Below, piece by piece: positions 13,401 through 25,460 of a DNA stretch of 64,000 bases (the first letter of the stretch is position 1; each line of letters opens with the position of its first letter). The position numbers were made by a program, and so were the translations under genes. The notes below the pieces were generated by a model that searched no databases, had not been told where the DNA came from, and worked only from the letters and a program-made list of their open reading frames with translations. This stretch comes from Caprimulgus europaeus (Eukaryota > Chordata > Aves > Caprimulgiformes > Caprimulgidae): contig OU015526.1 of the NCBI GenBank assembly GCA_907165065.1, positions 69,897,723-69,961,722 on the forward strand, in the 5' to 3' direction.

Positions 13401-16400
13401 CCAAAACCCAGACTGAGAATCAGGATTTTAAAACAAGGACAGGGGCAATATTTTCAGATTCAAATATCCTTCAGTTTGAAATAGGACAGAAGACATTTCA
13501 TTTCAGAAGTAATTATTTTCCCTAAAAAAAATCTGAAATTTTGAGACTTTTAACTGTAAAAGTTTTGTATATATACACATAGACACGTATATGGATAGGA
13601 AGAGGAAGATATGGAATTCTTAAGTAGTTTCTTATGTTTCGTTTTATAATGCTGAAACCATCTGGTAAGCTTTCATTTTCATTCCCAAAGTAAAACTTTA
13701 ATTTGTAGCAGTATTTTGTCTTCTTAACCACTATACTGCAAAACAGAAATCTTTTTGATCCATGTTATGTTACTGATAGAAATGCCTATCAACTGTTAGA
13801 ATCAGGTTTAAGACTTTCCACCAACATTTGGCTATTTTTTATTCTTGAGGTTGACTGAGGATTTCTTTACCTGGTTTATTTATTTATTTATTTTACTTTT
13901 TACTTCTGTTTTAATAAATTTAATAATCTCCAGAGAGAAGCAATGGCTACTGTTGCAAGTTTCAGTATACCATCTGGTCTAGGGAAGATGAGAAAGGAAA
14001 GAAAAGAGAGGAAAAAGATAAGCAAACAAATATAAGTAAGACAAGGCAAACATTTCTCTGCTGCCATTAATGGGAAAACAGCTGTGTATTGGAATATAAA
14101 AGGAATTGTTTTACCTGATCTATTGACGTTGTAGTGTAGTGACAACTAAGAGGAAAATACCAGGACCTGGCTACTAGTATGGTGGAACCAGTATGGGTGG
14201 GCCTCCTGTAATCTATAGAATTTGCCACTAAGTCCCCAGTATTCACCCTCTGGATGAAAACAAGCCTTACCCTTGACAGAAATCTGAAGATTAGTTTTGG
14301 AAAAGCCATTCAGAGTTTTAATTCTGCTCTAAGGGTCTAAAATGAGAGATATGGCTGAAAAAAAATTTTAATTTGTGTGATGGTCTTATATGAATTATCA
14401 AATAGATTTGACAACTCAACTATGCCTTATTGTTGTTTCTATACTGCCTAATTATTCTCAGCTTTATGAATTACTAACAAGACTTAATGGTGTACAAGGA
14501 GAGATAACCCTACAATAATGTCCCTAGGCAAAAGTGGGATGATTTAATAATGATCATTGTAGCATCACACATTATGGACATCACTGTGACCTTTTTAAGT
14601 ATATTAAAATTGCTATTACATTTGCCGTCTTGGCTCAGAATTCAAGTGCTTTCACCTTTCCTGTACACATGCAGATTTGTGTTTTAATGAACTACTAGAA
14701 CCATCTAATTTATATGAAGGAACAATTTTATTAAACTTCTGTCTTTTTGTCTTTTTTTTTTTTTTTTTTGCTACTTTAAAGAGTACATTAAGGAAATTTT
14801 AGAATTAACATCAATCAATATAAAGGAGAACAGGAAATAAAAGTGCTTCAGAGGAAAGCTGTTTCTTTTACTATTGTGTAGTAGCAAAAAGTTGCAACTG
14901 AGTCACAGCTTGATGGAGGAAGAGGAGACACACATAACAGTCTAAAAGCTGCTGCTATATATTGTGGAGCCAGCCTCTCAGGCTATATTTGTGCTAACAA
15001 GTCCAGAATCCCCTCCCAGGTATTGAAGCTAATGTGACGTGGAGCTCCCAAGCTGCCAAACTCAAATGACTATGTGCAAACTACCAGTGGGTATGGAGCC
15101 TGTATTATTCTGGCTCCTGAAACAGGGCCAGGAACTGTTTGGAAGAAAGCTGGTTGAAGGGAGCCAATTTTATGCTCAGGAGTATTCTCACAGTTTCAGT
15201 GTTATTTGTTTTCCAATGCATGGCAATAGTCCATGTCCCAGGTATGGTCACTGGCTAGTATAGACATAATCTTCATGAAGTATCCAGGACAGATCAGCTC
15301 GGGGTGGTACCTTGATACCTATTTCCCTATAAAATCCCGTCATTTTGCCAGTCATCAAACTCATGCATCATTCTTATGTCATCCATTTAGTCAATTTTTA
15401 ATAGTCTTTTAGTTGCACCAGACTCTTGGCACCCACTATCTTTCATATTTGTTCTTACTAGATTTACTCCTTCTTCACCTCATTTTTAGGGTGATAGCCT
15501 GAAATACGTTATGGTACCAATAAATAAAGTCTGAAAGACTGTGAATATAAATGAAAAGGATTCCACTTGGAGTTAAATTTAGCAGACCACTGACTGGGCT
15601 GATTATTTTGTTCCATTTAAGTTCCTTGTTCTATCATTATATAAATATTCCATTTCCCTTTCCAGCTCTGTTCTCCGCTTTTCTCCCAAATATACTCTGA
15701 TCATCATACATTGCAAATTTGTCTTACAAATTTCTAATACTTTGCCTTCTAATCTTCTTCTATACACATAATGATTCCATTTCAGCTCCCGTTCACTGTT
15801 CTCTTTCTTAATACTTCTTTTGAGTTAATGCAGTTAATTAAAAGTGGAATTGTCCATTTCTCCCAGGAGAAAATGATTTTTTTATTTTTTTTTAATGAAA
15901 CTGACTGACAACTTTTCTCAAGAGATTGCTTTTTGAGGTGTTATTTATTAATGTCTCTAAAAAGATTTTTGGATCAGTTGAGTATTTATTTTATTACTAT
16001 TTTTTTCATAGATAAATATTTGGGGATTTTTATACTACTGCATAAACAGGTCTGATACCACTGCATTATGTCCATGTATTATTCTGAAATGTCTTTCTTT
16101 AGTTTACTTATATTAATAGATAACTTTTTTACAATTAACAGATATATTCAGAAAAAAAAAAAAAATCCTTTTGCCCAGCAACTCCTAAGCTTCTCATATT
16201 ACTGCTTAACATTACTCAACAAGCATCATGCTGACACCAATATCATTCTTTGTTCTCCCTCTCCGTCTGTCTTAATTTTTTTAGTATTCTTTAGCTGGGA
16301 GCCACACCAGAGGGGTGTGATAGCACACTGCCTGGAAGTCAGGGGTTACGGCAGCAGTGAGTTAGAATGTCTTTGCCTTTCATCCTGCTGCTTCAAGACG

Positions 16401-18865
16401 TGAGAGAATTATTCATATAAGCTTGTCTTGTAGTGTAAGCTTGTCTCAACCCTTCAACATCAAGTGAAATCCCTTCTAGAAGTTTTCTTGAACACATAAT
16501 GAACAATTATGCTTACCTGTCTTTATTAGGTTGTTTCACCTCCTCCTGCTGTGAGGAAAACAGGGAGAGATCTGCAAAATTAGTACTGTGTATCTCCAAG
16601 GTAGTTAAAACTTTGATTTTCTAAATAATTCATACTTCTGCAAAATAACATAGCAAAGTGTTATTCACACAGTATTCTATACTGAATGCTCTTGCCCTGA
16701 AAATCTTGATAGACCAAATGCTCTTTAACGTTTTCCAGTAACCTTTACATGGTAATTTGAAGCACATCCACACTATCTGTCAGAAAAGGTTGGTACTTTA
16801 AATATGTATCAATTATTGTTTTCTTCTGCTGTTAGAAATGGAGCAGAAAATCAGTGGTTTTCTTTTTAATTCTGAAGTAAGAACAGATGCCTCATTGATA
16901 GCTATCAAAAGTCCTGACGTTCATAAAAAATAGAAAGGGTTATATTTAACTGGGCATGGGGGGGCAGATATAGCAACAGAATGAGAAGGCTGTAAATAAA
17001 TATAGGTTTTGCTGGAGAAATTAAATGGGACCTGCAATAACAGTGTAATTGTCTTTCCTGGCATTTATATCAAATTACAGTGAGATAAGGGAATATTATT
17101 GGACTCCAGCAAGTCAGTCTAGAAACTGTCTTTTATTTTGCTTTTGACTTACATTTGCTAGTACAAATAAAAAGACGTCCCTTCCACAAGAAACACTAAA
17201 CTCCTAACATTGTTTACAGCATAGTGTATTCAAAATATTAAACAATGTTGTGTAAAACTCATAAAGCATACAGCTGCCCGTATTTCTGCTTTCTTCAATG
17301 CATTATGTTTATTTATTTATTCATTTTGTTTTCTCCCTTTCGTATTGATTGTCTTCTTCCATTTTGGGTTTCATCATAGTTCAACACATTTCTCAAATCA
17401 AGGTTATTGATATATACAGAAAAGATCAATCCTAATAATACTGAATAATGTGCTACATCCCTCAAATTAAACTGTTTCTATTCAGGACCAGCCTCTGCAA
17501 GTGAAACCTTTTCTTCATATATTGAGGTAATGACCCTATTTAAACTTCTACACATCAGTGGAACAAAAGTGAATGTGTGACCTTGTTTTCACTAGCTTTG
17601 TGAAAATTTGTTTTTTGGAGAGTTTGAACAATATTTATTGTTTTTTTTTAAAAGAAATGGGAACTTTTTTTTTTTGTGACCAGGGAAAATTATTCTCAGT
17701 GGCAATTGTTCACTTTTCTTCCATGTTTATCAATAAATACTACATACTGTCTAGGCTATAGAGAAAGCAAAGTAATAAAAAAGCCAACATTTAGTGACCT
17801 TGTGCCATATAAAAAGTGTTAAATTTCTTGCTTCCCTGTGGAAACAAATTAATTCCCATATAGACCTTCCAGAATACATATAAGAAGATACTACTCTGAA
17901 ATAATTTGTCATCACTACTGAAGGAGCTACTGATAAGTGAAACAACCTGGTTGTGTGCATGCTCAAATACATAGTATTTACGAGTGTGGACCACTAATGT
18001 ATTTCATCATGGTTGTGGCCATTCTTTCTACTTACAAAATTAATTGTTTGTAAAGGTGATGGCAGGCTTCTGAGCCCTCCATAGTATTCCCTCTGACTTC
18101 TGTGTTACACTCTTAACATTGTTATAGATCCTTGCTAATTGCTGAGTCCTCATAGTCAGGGCAGGTACAAAGTGTAGGCGCAAGGCTTTGCCTTAGGAGC
18201 CATGAAATGAATGAGCTGAATGGAAATGGAAATTAGTTGGGCCTGTACCAGGAGAAACTCCTTTCAGTAGAACTGGATCTATACTGGCAGGGAGTCAAAG
18301 GACACAAACTATCGCAGAAGCCTCCTGTGTGAATGGATGTGCTTGTTAATGGTTCTCTTGGGAACAGAAGGACTTGAGGAGGCAAAGCATTCTCCCTGCC
18401 AACAGTTAAGCTGAAGACTACTCTCTAAGGTAGCCTTATAACATTTTTCTGTATGACTGTTTCTGTTTAATTTGCTCACAAATGAGCCCTGAGGTGAAAC
18501 CAATGAACAGGCAAGTGCCCATTCGATGAGTGGACTCTTGACTAGACATGTTGAAAAAAGGCACGGTGGGAGCTGAATGGGCTAAAAAGGGCATCTTCTG
18601 TCACCCGACATCGGTACTTATTTCCATCGTAGCTGTGTTATTAATTTGCATTGCAAATGCAACTTACTATATGCAAAGTGTGTACTACTTCTTATTTATC
18701 TTAGGGATAAACAAACTCATCACTTAAAAAACCAGGAAGACACTTAGTGGGAAAGAGTCGTACTGGGGAAGTGTTCAGATAAACATACAAGCCCTATTTT
18801 TTGCAAAGCATATAGCTGTTTCTTTCAAAAAGTTTGGCAAATATTCCTCTTCAGAAGTTTTAGAC

Positions 18866-18869
<4 letters not shown>
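7488..18869. other. long unique noncoding stretch
   Basis: About 11.4 kb of AT-rich DNA with no recognised gene or major repeat. Simple-sequence patches occur at 8509-8522 (T-run), 13876-13892 (TTTA)n, 14752-14769 (T-run) and 17303-17323. A small segment at 7895-8146 is richer in G+C and carries an 83-codon minus-strand frame of unknown meaning. A 111-codon plus-strand frame at 16068-16403 has no family features and crosses an A-run. Confidence 0.5.
14752..14769. repeat. poly-T tract (18 nt)
   Basis: An uninterrupted T run. No SINE or LINE body is recognised next to it. Confidence 0.9.

Positions 18870-18911
<42 letters not shown>
18870..18911. repeat. (TA)n microsatellite, about 42 bp
   Basis: About 21 uninterrupted TA units followed by a short CA run (TGCACACACA). 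It generates a spurious Tyr-Ile repeat on the minus strand. Confidence 0.95.
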
Positions 18912-18918
<7 letters not shown>

Positions 18919-19425
18919 CAAAAGAGTACCAAGCAAGCCACAGAAGAGCTGCTTCCATCCAAATATTTAGGAGTTCAGATGTCATCCAGTTAAAATGTCC
19001 ACTTCCAAGCAATACACAGAAAACTATGACTTCCCCCCCAATAATCCAGTTCTTTACAAACTCTTTGGATTGTCTGAGAAAGAACATTTTTCTTCAGGGG
19101 TCTTCACAACATATTGAAAGATTACTAAGTATATGGTAGCAGCAGTTAACTACATCTCTGACAGCAGTACAGTCAAACGAGAGAACAAGCTAATCAGTTA
19201 AGGTGAAAGGTACTAAAATAAAAATCTTCAGCATTTTCACAGAAATTCCTTCTGCTCCCTCCTGATTTCCTGACAGGTTTAAGTCCCTTACCTAATGTTA
19301 ATTTTAATCACATTTTCCTAGAGCATGTAAAAAATTCTGCATTTCATCAGCTTTATAGAGGACGTTGGGAATAGAAAATGTTCGGTGGTGTTTGCCCACA
19401 AGCACACATAAAATGTGGATCAGCT

Positions 19426-19459
19426 TAGAAGGTTTCAAAGGATAGAAGGTTTCAAAGGA
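19426..19459. repeat. 17-bp perfect tandem duplication
   Basis: The unit TAGAAGGTTTCAAAGGA is present twice in direct succession, at 19426-19442 and 19443-19459, without mismatch. This suggests a recent slippage or duplication event. Confidence 0.9.
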
Positions 19460-20054
19460 TTAATGCCATTGTCCCAGATCAAATTTTACCCCTTCTGGAG
19501 TTTAGAACAATTTCTTCTTTATTCTTTGTTATTTTTCTTTACTATTTGTAGAGACCCTTCTCCAGAACATAGGCAATGTTGGGATTACAAAGCTTTTGCA
19601 ATAACTCTGTTTCTCATGAAGGAAAAAAATTCTCCCCCTTTGGTGGCCTGTAAACACTACCCAAACTAGTCACCTGATGGTCAGATTGTGCATTGATAAC
19701 TGTGTTTTTCAGTGGTCCTCATTCCTTTACTAGATAGTAATGTATATACAGCTTATAAAAATAAACAAAACAACCCATCCGGAAAAGGGAAAAATAATCT
19801 TTCTTTTGTTTCTCTTAAAGCAAATACAAATACTTATAAACAACTATTTGAAACACCTGTATATAAAATTAGATTTCATTTTTGTATAGAATTGTGGAAT
19901 ACAAACCATTTTAAATTCTTGTATTTCAGTTTGACATTTAATCTTTACCTGTAGAAAACTGTGCTTTTTAAAAGAAAGAAAGTATTTGTTAATATTTTTT
20001 TCTCAGCTCCAATATGAACTTATATTTTTTGGTTAATTGTTTACTATTTTTAAG

Positions 20055-20110
20055 TAATTTATCTTTCTGTGCCTGATTTTCTCATCTGGGAAATAAGATC
20101 ATACAAAATA
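20055..20110 (-). mobile_element. MIR-like relic, reverse orientation (short)
   Basis: The plus strand reads 'ctttctgtgcctgattttct' followed by a 'catctgggaaataagatcat' block. This resembles the reverse complement of the MIR core (cctctgtgcctcagtttcct / catctgtaaaatgggaataat). The match is short, so chance similarity is possible. Confidence 0.4.
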
Positions 20111-22219
20111 AAGAGAAGGTGTATATCTGGGTTTTGCCATAGTAAGAAGCTGAAATGCTGCTATGGAACCTGCACTGGGAGTCAAAACCTGGAAGAGTTT
20201 CCACTTTCTGGACACCAGTATTGTCAGAATATCCCCCAAAGGTTCAAAACATACGGAGTAGCATTGTCTGGGAAGCAAGTAGTTTTATAAATCCTAATTC
20301 CTGAAAGGGAATTATTTAGAAAAAGAAAATATAGTGCCATTTTACCAGAAGACAACGTATGGACATATTGTGCTCACTTGTGAACCTTAACAAGTTTGCT
20401 TTAGCTCCAGTCCTCTGGAGTGGACTTCATACATAAAAACCTAAATATCTTTCTGAGTTGTCAATAAAGATAGAGACAACTGATATACTTTGGCTGTTTT
20501 CAATTTTACTGTAAATAAGTGTGCATGTGTCTTTGTGTGCAGGGGGTTATAATGCAATGGAAAAGACAATCATTGTCTTTCATTATTTCAGTATTTGTGG
20601 CAAAATGGAAGATATAAATAGAAAATTTTACATTTATAGTGATCATAAGATTTCTAACATGACTGCTTTAGAAAGTTAAATCCACATATATAAATACTGT
20701 TTGCTTTTGTATTGTTTATGGCATCTGAAAAAACTGTAATAGGAATTGTCATGACACCTTACTGTGTCATTCCAAACAGCTTTTGATGGTCTTAGCAATT
20801 CTAATACAGCGTAGCAGGTTTTCTGGTTTTAACAATACATGTACATATGTTCTATTCCTTGTTTTATTTGATTCCTATTTTTTAGGACAGTCCAACTCTT
20901 TAACACAAAATTAATTTTAATCCCATTGTGTTCTTTTAGTCATTTCCAGACATTCAAAAATATATTTCTTTTATGTCTTGCACGTTTTGAGGAACTCAGA
21001 TTTAAATTTCAACTTAATTCATCCTTATAATGAGGAAGATTTAGTAGGGAACAGTTCTTCCTATCCCTCTGCATCCTCTTCAAGTGAAGAGAAACTAGAA
21101 GAGAAGAGCAGAATAATTTGTTCTGTCAAACTGAAGAAAATCTGTAGGCACTGCAAGAAAGGCAACTGTCATTATCCACCCTTGCTTCTTCCCATGTATG
21201 GAAATACCAAGGGAAAAGGACTTTAATATTCCCAGTGAAATACACATTATCTTCTCTTCTTTGTGACAGAAGTAAAACTTCCAAGAAAGATGTGTTATGC
21301 ATTTTCAAAATTGTGTCTGTAAAGGTTTCTTTAAAGGTAACAGTTTCTTTCAAATGCTAGTAAGTAAATTCTTTGGGAGATAATTTTGAGTCAGGATGAA
21401 ATAACAGGGTGATGCATTTCAAATTCTTACTGAAAAGTTTAGTGGAAAATGCCAGTGAAGGTTTAGACAGAGATTCCTGAAATCATTCCCCACTGACAAT
21501 TAGCAGGGAGCTGTCTTTGACCACTCTTTTCATAGGCAGATGTATTTCCATGAAAATCAAATGCCAAGAAATTCAGTGTTTTCTGTGTTTAGGATTGGTT
21601 ATTCTGCTCCACCCTTTATTTAGGATTATTTTTTTTTTCAGTGTAAACATGTAGAAGAAGTTACTTCTCTCTGTACGACTCTTTCTATGAAATGGGAGAA
21701 TGATGCAGCTGAGAATTGGGATGATGGGAAGATAATGTGCAAATAGCAGGATGGGACATTTTCCATGAACATAGAGAAATCTAGCAGTTAATGCAGTTCA
21801 GAAGAAATTTATTTTCTTCTACGTGTGGTTTTCTCAACAGTAGACAATGTCAGACAAATCCCAAGCGCCTGCTTTTTTTTTTTTTTTTATTTAAAAAAAC
21901 CCAATAACCAACTAAACAAAAAAAAACACAAACCAGGAAAGAAAAATTCTCCTTACCTTTGCATCCAGTCAAGGTTTGTTTTGGTACATGTCCTACTCCA
22001 AGAAGGAACAGAAGACACTGATTATTACTTTCAGCGCCATGCTTCATGTTTGAGTTCTCAGGAGGGAAACCAGAAAATTAGGAAACAAAATATTCCTCTC
22101 ATTTCTTTCTCTTTTAGAGGTGCCTAGGAAAGGAAATAAATTTAATAATAAAAATAATTATATTTTAATTTTTCCTATACTTTTGAAAGTGTTTTTCAAA
22201 GTGTCTTACAACAGGAGGC

Positions 22220-22312
22220 TAGATGAGGCTTATTTTTAGGTAAGGCATAAAAAGGTTACCCAGCATCACACAGAAGGTCAATACCAAAACAAAAGTTACA
22301 GTCCAGGCTCTC
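22220..22312 (+). mobile_element. MIR-like relic (weak)
   Basis: Blocks 'agatgaggct', 'aggttacccagcatcacaca' and 'gaaggtcaatacc' follow the order of the MIR core ('gatgaggaaactgaggc', 'aggttaagtgacttgcccaa', 'ggtcacacagc'). The sequence is heavily diverged, and the assignment is by eye. Confidence 0.35.
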
Positions 22313-24790
22313 ATGAACCTGTTTGGTGCTTTGCACATGAGCCTATATGATGGCAGGCTGAGTGAGACAGTAATTTCACTGTCTCCTTCACTAGTTTCAG
22401 CTGAGCCTTTTGTTCCCCAGAATTCCTACTAGCAGATTTCTCATGTCCTTTACTAAGCTCCTTTATTTAGTTGCTTGTTGGCTTTAATAGAGCTTCAGGT
22501 TTCAAAAGGCACTTCTGGTGCTTTTTCAGATGTTAAGGATGAGCCAGGTGCTTCACCCTCTCTTTAAATGTAATGCATGAGAGTTTAAAAAAAAAAAAAA
22601 ATAGTTAAGAAAAAGGTACTAAGAAGGCTTAGCAGTTTCCAGTTTATCACAATAAAATGTAATTTATCAGGAATTGAGAGAGATGTATAAAACCTTGTTT
22701 ATCACTCTTAGTATAAAAGCGATGTCCAAGGAAACAAGAATGAATTTACATGTTATACGAGTATAAGATGAAACAAGCAAATCCCACAAAAACCCCTGGA
22801 GAATTTTAACAAAGAGTGCTGATAAGTATTTCCACAAAATCTCCAAGGAATGAGCCTTAATCTTGGCACTCTGTGGGAAGCAAACAGAAAAGTAGCCAGG
22901 TTCTGCATCCTGACCTGGAAGAGCTCCAGGTGTGGTGTTTTTATCATGGGAAAGTTCCCCAAACAGCTGCTGCCATTTCATTTCTCACAGGTAATGACTC
23001 ACCTGCTTACAGGTACCATTTCCCAGCCCTGAGGTTAAGGTTCCCCTCACAGCCTGTTACCATTTTTCTAAGAACTTATTCGAACCACTTTACATAAATT
23101 TCTTCCACTTTTAAAGACCACTTGTAAGACTCATCAACAGTTTATAGTGATGAAGAAGGGAAAAAAGACATGGACAAGGAGCTGAGATATAAAAAAAAAA
23201 TCACAGTAGTTGATTTCGGAGCTTGAGCCTAATTGCTTAAAATCATCTCCGTATAGCAATGTCTAATATTCTATATAAAAAGCATTTCTGACATGTCTTA
23301 TTCCCCATGTCTGTGATGAGAATCAATTCTGCCTTAATTTTTTCAACAGATATCTAATTGGGGCTGGAATATTGACCATCTCTTTCCCTACCCTTCCAGG
23401 GGCTCAGGAGCAAAATGTGAAAATTTCATTTAAATGGATTAAAATTATTTCTGTGTCCCTTCATGTTATTTGTATATACAGAAGTTTTTATTCCCAAAAC
23501 TTAGTATATGCCTTATAATTTTCTTCCTTTCTTTTTTTCTTTTTTTTTTTTTTTTAATTAATTCTATAAAGCAGATGATGCAGCTATTTCTAACAGTAAA
23601 AACAGATCATGGTTTGGCTAAATATAGAAAGATAAATTCTTGCATGTCTTAACAGATAAATGTGTATCTGGAGACCAAATTTATTTCTTTATATATTCCT
23701 TTATTTTCTGTAGTGTTTTCATACAGTAAGAAGGGGCTCTCCTCTTTGATTAAACCCTTGGCACCAAACAGATTTAAATACAGAATTATTTTTTTCCCCA
23801 TCCTGTTTTAATGAACCATGCTTCAACTTTCCCAAAGGGTCTGTAAAATGCCTTACAACCACTTTTGATTAGCTGCTTATTAAAATGTATGTCTATTTTT
23901 TAGATAATATTTATAATGTTTTCTTTTATTTATCTATGGTTTAGGACTATTTTCTGTGATCCATGTCACCAACCTAAATGTACAAAATGCAGTTATCAAA
24001 TACCATTCCAGCAAAAGGTTTTGATGCCCTAATGTCCAATCTTAAGTGTCTCAAATATTTAGTGTAAAAAAAGTAAGAGATAAATTGTAAAATGTAGGTC
24101 TGCTTTGCTTTCTTTTTTTTTTTTTCTTTTTTTTTTTCAGACTGCTGTAATACAGCACTTGACTATTTAATATGCTATCTGTTCAGCTTGGATGAAATTA
24201 AAAATGACTCCAATTATTTCTACGGGGAAAGTCAAAAAGTCAAGTTATTTTTTTGAAGCTGTTTTTTCTTCACTGCATTTTGCACTCCTATTTTTGTGAG
24301 CTTAGTAAATAGACTCTAATAATGCCTGTAAGTGTGAAAAAAGCAGACCATGAAATATTTTAAAGCGTTTGATTTGGAGAGCAGCTCCCCATGCCATGTT
24401 TAATGGGTACGTTGCAGCTCCTGACTACAAGTAGGTGGCTCCTGCCAGGGCTGATACACCGGCAGAAGAGGAAATAACCCTTTACTTTTGTTTGAAAGTG
24501 TTTGATATCAGAGGATACCCTGAGGTCCCTAAATCACTGTATGAAATGCTGCGTGGTACTACCTGGGTACCTGGGACCTCCCCAGCAACAAAGACCAGTC
24601 TCTCCCAGGGCATACACTGACAATGTAAAATTTCACCAGAGCGAAATGTGAAAGAATCTGATTTGAATGATGTTTCTGTGAAAATTAAAGGCCAGTTACA
24701 ATTTTCTGATAGAAATTCTGCTTTTGCTTTGTACCTATCAAAGGAAAGAATTTGGCCTTCCCAAATCTTACATTAAATAATATGCACACA

Positions 24791-24795
24791 TCTAT

Positions 24796-24855
<60 letters not shown>

Positions 24856-24878
24856 TTATCTATCTATCTCTATCTATC

Positions 24879-24930
<52 letters not shown>
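24791..24930. repeat. (TCTA)n tetranucleotide array, about 140 bp
   Basis: About 35 TCTA units with a few interruptions (TTTA near 24793 and 24853, TCTC near 24869 and 24879). The interruptions split it into segments, the longest pure one at the 3' side. Arrays of this length are normally polymorphic and length in the assembly may be approximate. Confidence 0.97.
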
Positions 24931-25226
24931 AATAGCTTCTCCCAATCCTGAGTGCAGCCACCCTGAAGTGCTGAACTCCTAAATGCCTTAGTTACATGTT
25001 TGCTTCCATCTCCTGTCAAATACGTTTGTAGTAGCTCTTTATAATGTGTTTCTAATACAGGTTTCTCATATTTTTATTGCAGATTTGTTGGAAGAATTAT
25101 CATCTACAGAAACAACCAAGAGCCAGTAGCCAGGTGGGTCTTGCAGTTATCTCACTGGCCCTCCTCAGAGATGTTGGGCATCTATGTCTGATTTCAAGAA
25201 TGGGAACTCCTGCTACCATCATTCAG

Positions 25227-25326
25227 TTTTAAACCAGGAGAGGGTAGATTTAGATGAGATATTAGGAAGGTTGCCCAGAAAAGCTGTGGCTGCTCCTCCC
25301 TGGAAGTGTTCAAGGCCAGGTTCAAG
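25227..25326 (+). mobile_element. CR1 LINE 3' fragment with internal deletion
   Basis: The segment matches the CR1 3' region: 'gagagggtagatttagatga', 'gatattaggaag', then 'gttgcccagaaaagctgtgg' and 'ccctggaagtgttcaaggcc'. The same blocks occur in the larger copy at 31010-31140. The roughly 35 bases normally lying between 'attaggaag' and the 'cccag' block are missing here, and the element stops before the CR1 3' terminus. TA-rich sequence follows directly at 25327. Confidence 0.85.
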
Positions 25327-25460
25327 TAGATATATATATATCTAAGTATATTATATATAGATATATGTGTAAGATAAAGATATGACTGGAATTATATAAG
25401 TTATGGTTTTAATGTCTCACTAAGGGATATATATATTTTATTATTATTATTATTATTTAT
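25327..25460. repeat. TA-rich and (TTA)n low-complexity DNA
   Basis: TATATA-rich sequence sits at 25328-25365, and about seven TTA units at 25437-25459. It lies directly downstream of the CR1 fragment, so microsatellite growth at the truncated end is plausible. Confidence 0.75.

Larger units (their letters stand above)
18912..24790. other. unique noncoding stretch with two MIR-like relics
   Basis: No gene is recognised. It holds a 17-bp tandem duplication (19426-19459) and weak MIR-like relics near 20055-20110 and 22220-22312. T/A-runs occur at 21871-21887, 22588-22601, 23537-23556 and 24112-24138. At 24140-24440 there is a unique stretch noted as a possible conserved noncoding element. Confidence 0.5.

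Noticed and set aside
16068..16403. 111-codon plus-strand frame
   Set aside because: It crosses an A-run coding for lysines, has a biased AT-driven composition, no domain and no convincing splice context.
18860..19087. 75-codon minus-strand frame with a Tyr-Ile repeat
   Set aside because: The repeat is the translation of the (TA)n microsatellite and the rest has no family features.
19561..19600. Primate-repeat-like wording 'ggcaatgttgggattacaaa' in an 84-codon plus frame
   Set aside because: Only a short run resembles the phrase and no flanking element is present.
22667..22981. 104-codon minus-strand frame
   Set aside because: Overlapping frames of similar length on both strands, no motif, and no transposon or gene resemblance.
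24791..24930. CRISPR-like array
   Set aside because: It is a plain tetranucleotide microsatellite without spacers, and the DNA is vertebrate.
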